Positions 6,050 to 7,886 of a stretch of 7,886 nt of DNA are shown in pieces. The DNA comes from Proteobacteria bacterium SPGG2 (lineage in GTDB: Bacteria > Pseudomonadota > Gammaproteobacteria > Acidiferrobacterales > SPGG2): positions 1,255 through 9,140 of the forward strand of contig LXTK01000205.1 of the NCBI GenBank assembly GCA_001643475.1. The letters are read 5' to 3'. Positions within the stretch are counted from its first letter, which is position 1; each line of letters opens with the position of its first letter. A program made the position numbers and the translations under genes. The notes below the pieces were generated by a model. The model was given only the letters and a program-made list of their open reading frames with translations, made no database searches and was not told the origin of the DNA.

Positions 6050-6130
6050 ATGAGCGAACAGAAAGATCGTCATCAAACCATCGGGGTCACGCTGGTGATT
6101 GCCCACAGTGACACCCTAAGCCACCGATAG
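6050..6130 (+). pseudogene. Truncated gene start, possibly a membrane transporter N-terminus
   Basis: A 26-codon frame begins MSEQKDRHQTIGVTLVIA, then HSDTLSHR and TAG. A charged first ten residues followed by the onset of a hydrophobic helix is how many inner-membrane transporters (EamA/DMT type among them) begin; the family cannot be fixed from 18 residues. Protein-like character stops near base 6103. The opposing YdjM-like frame also loses its homology there, which marks a breakpoint. It stands 20-30 bases behind a plausible promoter, but its ribosome binding site is weak. Confidence 0.35.
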
Positions 6131-6359
6131 GCGCTGGTACACACGAGTGCCATGCCGGAGCAAAGAAGATCGAATGGGTAAAGCCCCGATGACCGAACTC
6201 AGACGCATACGGGATACCGAAATGAAAGGCCAACACATCGATATCGGGAAGCACTGAACACACGGCAGCAGTAGCCAGCAGCCGGTCGGAAACTACGCGC
6301 TTGCCAAAGCCAGCGCGAAGGGCGAGCGGGGCCATCGGATGAGAAAAGATCGTTGGCAC
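6073..6359 (-). pseudogene. YdjM/DUF457-type membrane-bound metal-dependent hydrolase, truncated and frameshifted
   Basis: From a GTG at 6359 the minus strand reads MPTIFSHPMAPLALRAGFGK, then LPDIDVLAFHFGIPYASEFG and HRGFTHSIFFAPA. This is the clear N-terminal signature of the YdjM/DUF457 family: the leading SHP, the PDxDVL block and the HRGxTHS block are conserved potential metal-binding sites. Near 6150-6156 the homology moves to another frame (MALVCTSAYRWLRVSLWAI), then ends near 6103, with a stop at 6073-6075. The rest of the protein, including the HGLLDA-like block and further membrane helices, is missing. Two independent lesions (frameshift and 3' loss) make this a pseudogene. The GTG start fits the family better than the TTG at 6365. 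Confidence 0.75.
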
Positions 6360-6365
6360 AGTCAA

Positions 6366-6425
6366 ATCTTAAGGGTCTAGCGAGGTAACATTAGGTGCTG
6401 CCCCTGAAATTTTACGCGGAAACTT
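6366..6425. other. Junction spacer between YdjM-like and mltF remnants
   Basis: About 60 bases hold no gene that I recognise. The left part may be the leader of the minus-strand YdjM-like gene. The mltF reading frame is interrupted by a TGA at 6405-6407, and its homology becomes visible only from about 6423, so a breakpoint lies inside this stretch. Confidence 0.35.
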
Positions 6426-6777
6426 TTTACCAACTTGCAGGACCCAGCCGTCGGTATCGATGCCGGTATAAAGTATTTAGCCTGGTTACGAGAAAACTTT
6501 ACAGGCGACATTGGGCAGACTGAGCAAACCTGGTTTACACTGGCCGCATGCAACGCCGGCTATGGCCATGTGCTCGATGCACGCCGGTTAGCGGCAGAGT
6601 TAAAGCTCGATCCAGATCGTTGGTTTGGCAACGTAGAACAAGCAATGTCGCTGCTTTCCAAGCCCAAGTACTACAAGCGGACACGTTATTGGATATGTGC
6701 GCGGTGGGCAACCGGTCATCTACGTTCGAGAAATAAAGCAACGCTATGCCGCCTATGTACGCGCAGTGGCGCTATAA
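6426..6777 (+). pseudogene. mltF: Membrane-bound lytic murein transglycosylase F, C-terminal fragment
   Basis: The frame shows the end of the SLT lytic transglycosylase domain of the MltF group: FTNLQDPAVGIDAGIKYLAW, WFTLAACNAGYGHVLDARRL, DRWFGNVEQAMSLLSKPKYY. MltF enzymes cleave the glycan strand of peptidoglycan from the outer membrane. After about 6689 the correct tail is in another frame: GYVRGGQPVIYVREIKQRYA, AYVRAVAL and TAA at 6775-6777. One extra T in TATTGG at 6686-6691 explains the shift. The solute-binding domain, the catalytic Glu region and the start codon are all missing, since upstream DNA belongs to another gene. It is a dead 3' fragment of roughly 115 codons out of a usual 450-500. 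If translated as written it would end out of frame at 6806. Confidence 0.78.
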
Positions 6778-6778
6778 T
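6773..6778 (+). promoter_or_regulatory. Possible -10 box before the 2OG oxygenase gene
   Basis: A perfect TATAAT overlaps the mltF stop and lies about 28 bases before the ATG at 6807. No convincing -35 box or extended -10 TG is present at the right distance, so this may be chance. Confidence 0.22.
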
Positions 6779-6806
6779 TTGCTCTCACCCTACAATGTTT
6801 CTATAG

Positions 6807-7448
6807 ATGATGGACTCACGGGGTCAAGACGGTTTTCGTCTGCTATGGCCGGTTGTGTTTCTCGAACGTATGTTATCTGGGCACGAGCAGTCCAACCGCG
6901 AGCTTGAGCAACTGATTCTCGAACGCGAGGAAGCGCATGAGCGCATGACAACGGACTATCTTGACAAGAACCTGTTCTCGCTCAAGAGTCCTGCTGTCGA
7001 TTGGCTAAAACGGAGCATCCACAAGTCGGCTATCGATTACTGTAAGCGCGCCGGTCAGGACTATCCCATCGACTGGTCATTACAGGGGTGGGCAAACGTA
7101 AATCGGCTTGGCGACTATCACGACCCCCACAACCATCCCTATGCCTACCTAAGTGGTACCTATTACGTCAGTGTGCCCGATTCTCGAGCACCACTTCGAA
7201 ACCGCGCCGATGTGCGGCCGGGCTGCATTACGTTTTACGACCCGCGCAGCGCTGTGAACATGACCGCCATTAAGGACGACCCGCAGATCGAACCAGAGTT
7301 CACTGTTTCGCCGAAGGCTGGCATGATCCTCATGTGGCCAGCCTTCCTTATGCACTACGTACATCCCAATCTATCCGATGCGCTGCGTATCAGTATCAGT
7401 TTCAATCTCATTGTGAAGAATCCGACAGACTATTTGCCACAACAATAA
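6807..7448 (+). CDS. 2OG-Fe(II) oxygenase, PF13759/TIGR02466 type
   Basis: The 213-residue protein is full length for the putative 2OG-Fe(II) oxygenases of the TIGR02466 group. The core begins after a helical N-terminal part: WANVNRLGDYHDPHNHP (95-111), with His108 and His110 as iron-ligand candidates, then YLSGTYYVSVP, a GCITFYDPR strand and PKAGMILMWPAFLMHYVHP (169-187) with His183 and His186. It closes with ALRISISFNLI, where Arg194 is the likely 2-oxoglutarate anchor. Substrates of this group are mostly unknown; some occur in phages, others near tailoring genes. The start has no good Shine-Dalgarno and two tandem ATGs; the second or the ATG at residue 22 are alternatives, but FRLLWPVVFLER looks like the family's first strand and favours the earlier start. 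It lies 29 bases after the mltF remnant and 64 bases before a co-directional transporter. The two may be co-transcribed. Confidence 0.83.
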   Translation: MMDSRGQDGFRLLWPVVFLERMLSGHEQSNRELEQLILEREEAHERMTTDYLDKNLFSLKSPAVDWLKRSIHKSAIDYCKRAGQDYPIDWSLQGWANVNRLGDYHDPHNHPYAYLSGTYYVSVPDSRAPLRNRADVRPGCITFYDPRSAVNMTAIKDDPQIEPEFTVSPKAGMILMWPAFLMHYVHPNLSDALRISISFNLIVKNPTDYLPQQ

Positions 7449-7512
7449 TAAATCGGATCTATCCTCTGTTTCACTGCATTTCGGAATTGCTGAGCTGCGC
7501 CAAAAACAACAG

Positions 7513-7886
7513 ATGAATCAGTCCCAACGTGGCCACAAGGTCCACGCTCCGGCTCCAGACGGTCCGCCGCGCCGTGTATTCGCTATGGTTCTGATGGTGG
7601 TGAGCTCCGTGGCTATCAGCTTCGGTGGTCTTATTATCCGCAACATGGAAGATGCGGATTCTTGGCAGATTAATTTCTATCGATCAATAGCGCTGATGAT
7701 TGCGGTTACAGTTATTCTTCTGTTCCAGTATCGAAAGTTGGCGATCACCCATGTAAAGGGTATCGGCCGATCCGGTGTCGTCGGCGGCGTTATGCTTGGC
7801 ATAGCCGGCATTACCTTCCTGCAGTCACTTACGCACACAACTGTCGCGAATACGCTATTCATGTTGAGCGCGATTCCCTTCATCAC
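7513..7886 (+). CDS. EamA/DMT-superfamily transporter, N-terminal part (runs off the window)
   Basis: From the ATG at 7513 an open frame continues to the end of the window (124 codons). A basic cytosolic start (MNQSQRGHKVHAP, PPRR) leads into membrane segments near residues 22-42, 57-72 and 86-103. EamA/DMT signatures follow: FGGLIIRNMEDADSWQINFY, RSIALMIAVTV, and then LQSLTHTTVANTLFMLSAIP, a typical end of transmembrane segment four. These inner-membrane carriers usually export metabolites or amino-acid-like compounds in two five-helix repeats; here only the first is in view. No strong ribosome binding site is seen. The left-edge chimera carries the C-terminal end of a member of the same superfamily, but the two pieces do not overlap, so they need not be related. 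Confidence 0.85.
   Translation, partial: MNQSQRGHKVHAPAPDGPPRRVFAMVLMVVSSVAISFGGLIIRNMEDADSWQINFYRSIALMIAVTVILLFQYRKLAITHVKGIGRSGVVGGVMLGIAGITFLQSLTHTTVANTLFMLSAIPFI

Noticed and set aside
1..7886. CRISPR array, tandem repeats, insertion sequence, integrase or toxin-antitoxin module
   Set aside because: I looked for regularly spaced repeats, transposase motifs and paired small ORFs and found none, although the many breakpoints invited the search.
134..7886. The two EamA pieces at the window ends as halves of one gene on a circular element
   Set aside because: The right piece ends after about transmembrane segment four and the left one begins near segment eight, so about 80 residues between them are unseen. 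The left piece is also fused directly to a methyltransferase.
7677..7886. Minus-strand frame of 69 codons at the right edge
   Set aside because: It is antisense to the clearly hydrophobic, motif-bearing EamA/DMT frame.

Overview
The window looks like chromosomal DNA of a Gram-negative proteobacterium. A gammaproteobacterium-type organism is likely: there is a lytic transglycosylase MltF remnant, a YdjM/DUF457 membrane hydrolase remnant and EamA/DMT transporters. I cannot name a species. Base composition is moderate and looks uniform. I see no rRNA, tRNA, CRISPR array, transposase or intact insertion sequence.

Layout. (1) Left edge to 783, plus strand: gene scraps. An open frame at 134-607 joins the first ~57 residues of a SAM-dependent methyltransferase to the last ~97 residues of an EamA/DMT transporter. 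A 29-codon aldehyde dehydrogenase N-terminus with its own good ribosome binding site follows at 687-776. (2) 784-5940, minus strand: one tightly packed array read from right to left. It runs class II aldolase/adducin protein, homocysteine S-methyltransferase (one frameshift), alpha/beta hydrolase (problem at its 5' end), a tiny ORF, D-2-hydroxyacid dehydrogenase, a wrecked isopenicillin-N-synthase-like oxygenase whose 3' part is replaced by an aminotransferase C-terminus, and an intact CmcJ/NvfI-family oxygenase. (3) 5941-6777: a divergent promoter region whose two -35 boxes overlap in one 9-bp near-palindrome, a short plus-strand gene start, a truncated YdjM/DUF457 gene on the minus strand, and the last ~110 codons of mltF with one extra base. 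(4) 6807 to the right edge, plus strand: an intact 2OG-Fe(II) oxygenase of the PF13759/TIGR02466 type, then the start of an EamA/DMT transporter that runs off the window.

How the genes fit together. The minus-strand array has the spacing and translational coupling of an operon and a plausible sigma-70 promoter directly before the aldolase. Its enzymes (methyl transfer to homocysteine, hydrolase, 2-hydroxyacid oxidation, iron/2-oxoglutarate oxygenation, aldolase-fold metal enzyme) suggest catabolism or tailoring of a small, possibly methylated, compound. The substrate cannot be read from the sequence.

The most striking property is the number of breaks. I count five or six places where one gene stops part-way and another begins, plus an in-frame stop and four or five single-base frame changes. 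Intact genes lie between them. Either this is an eroding genome, accumulating deletions and indels as in a recently host-restricted lineage, or the assembly is chimeric or error-prone. The sequence alone cannot decide. I find no convincing new defence, mobile or RNA-based system.
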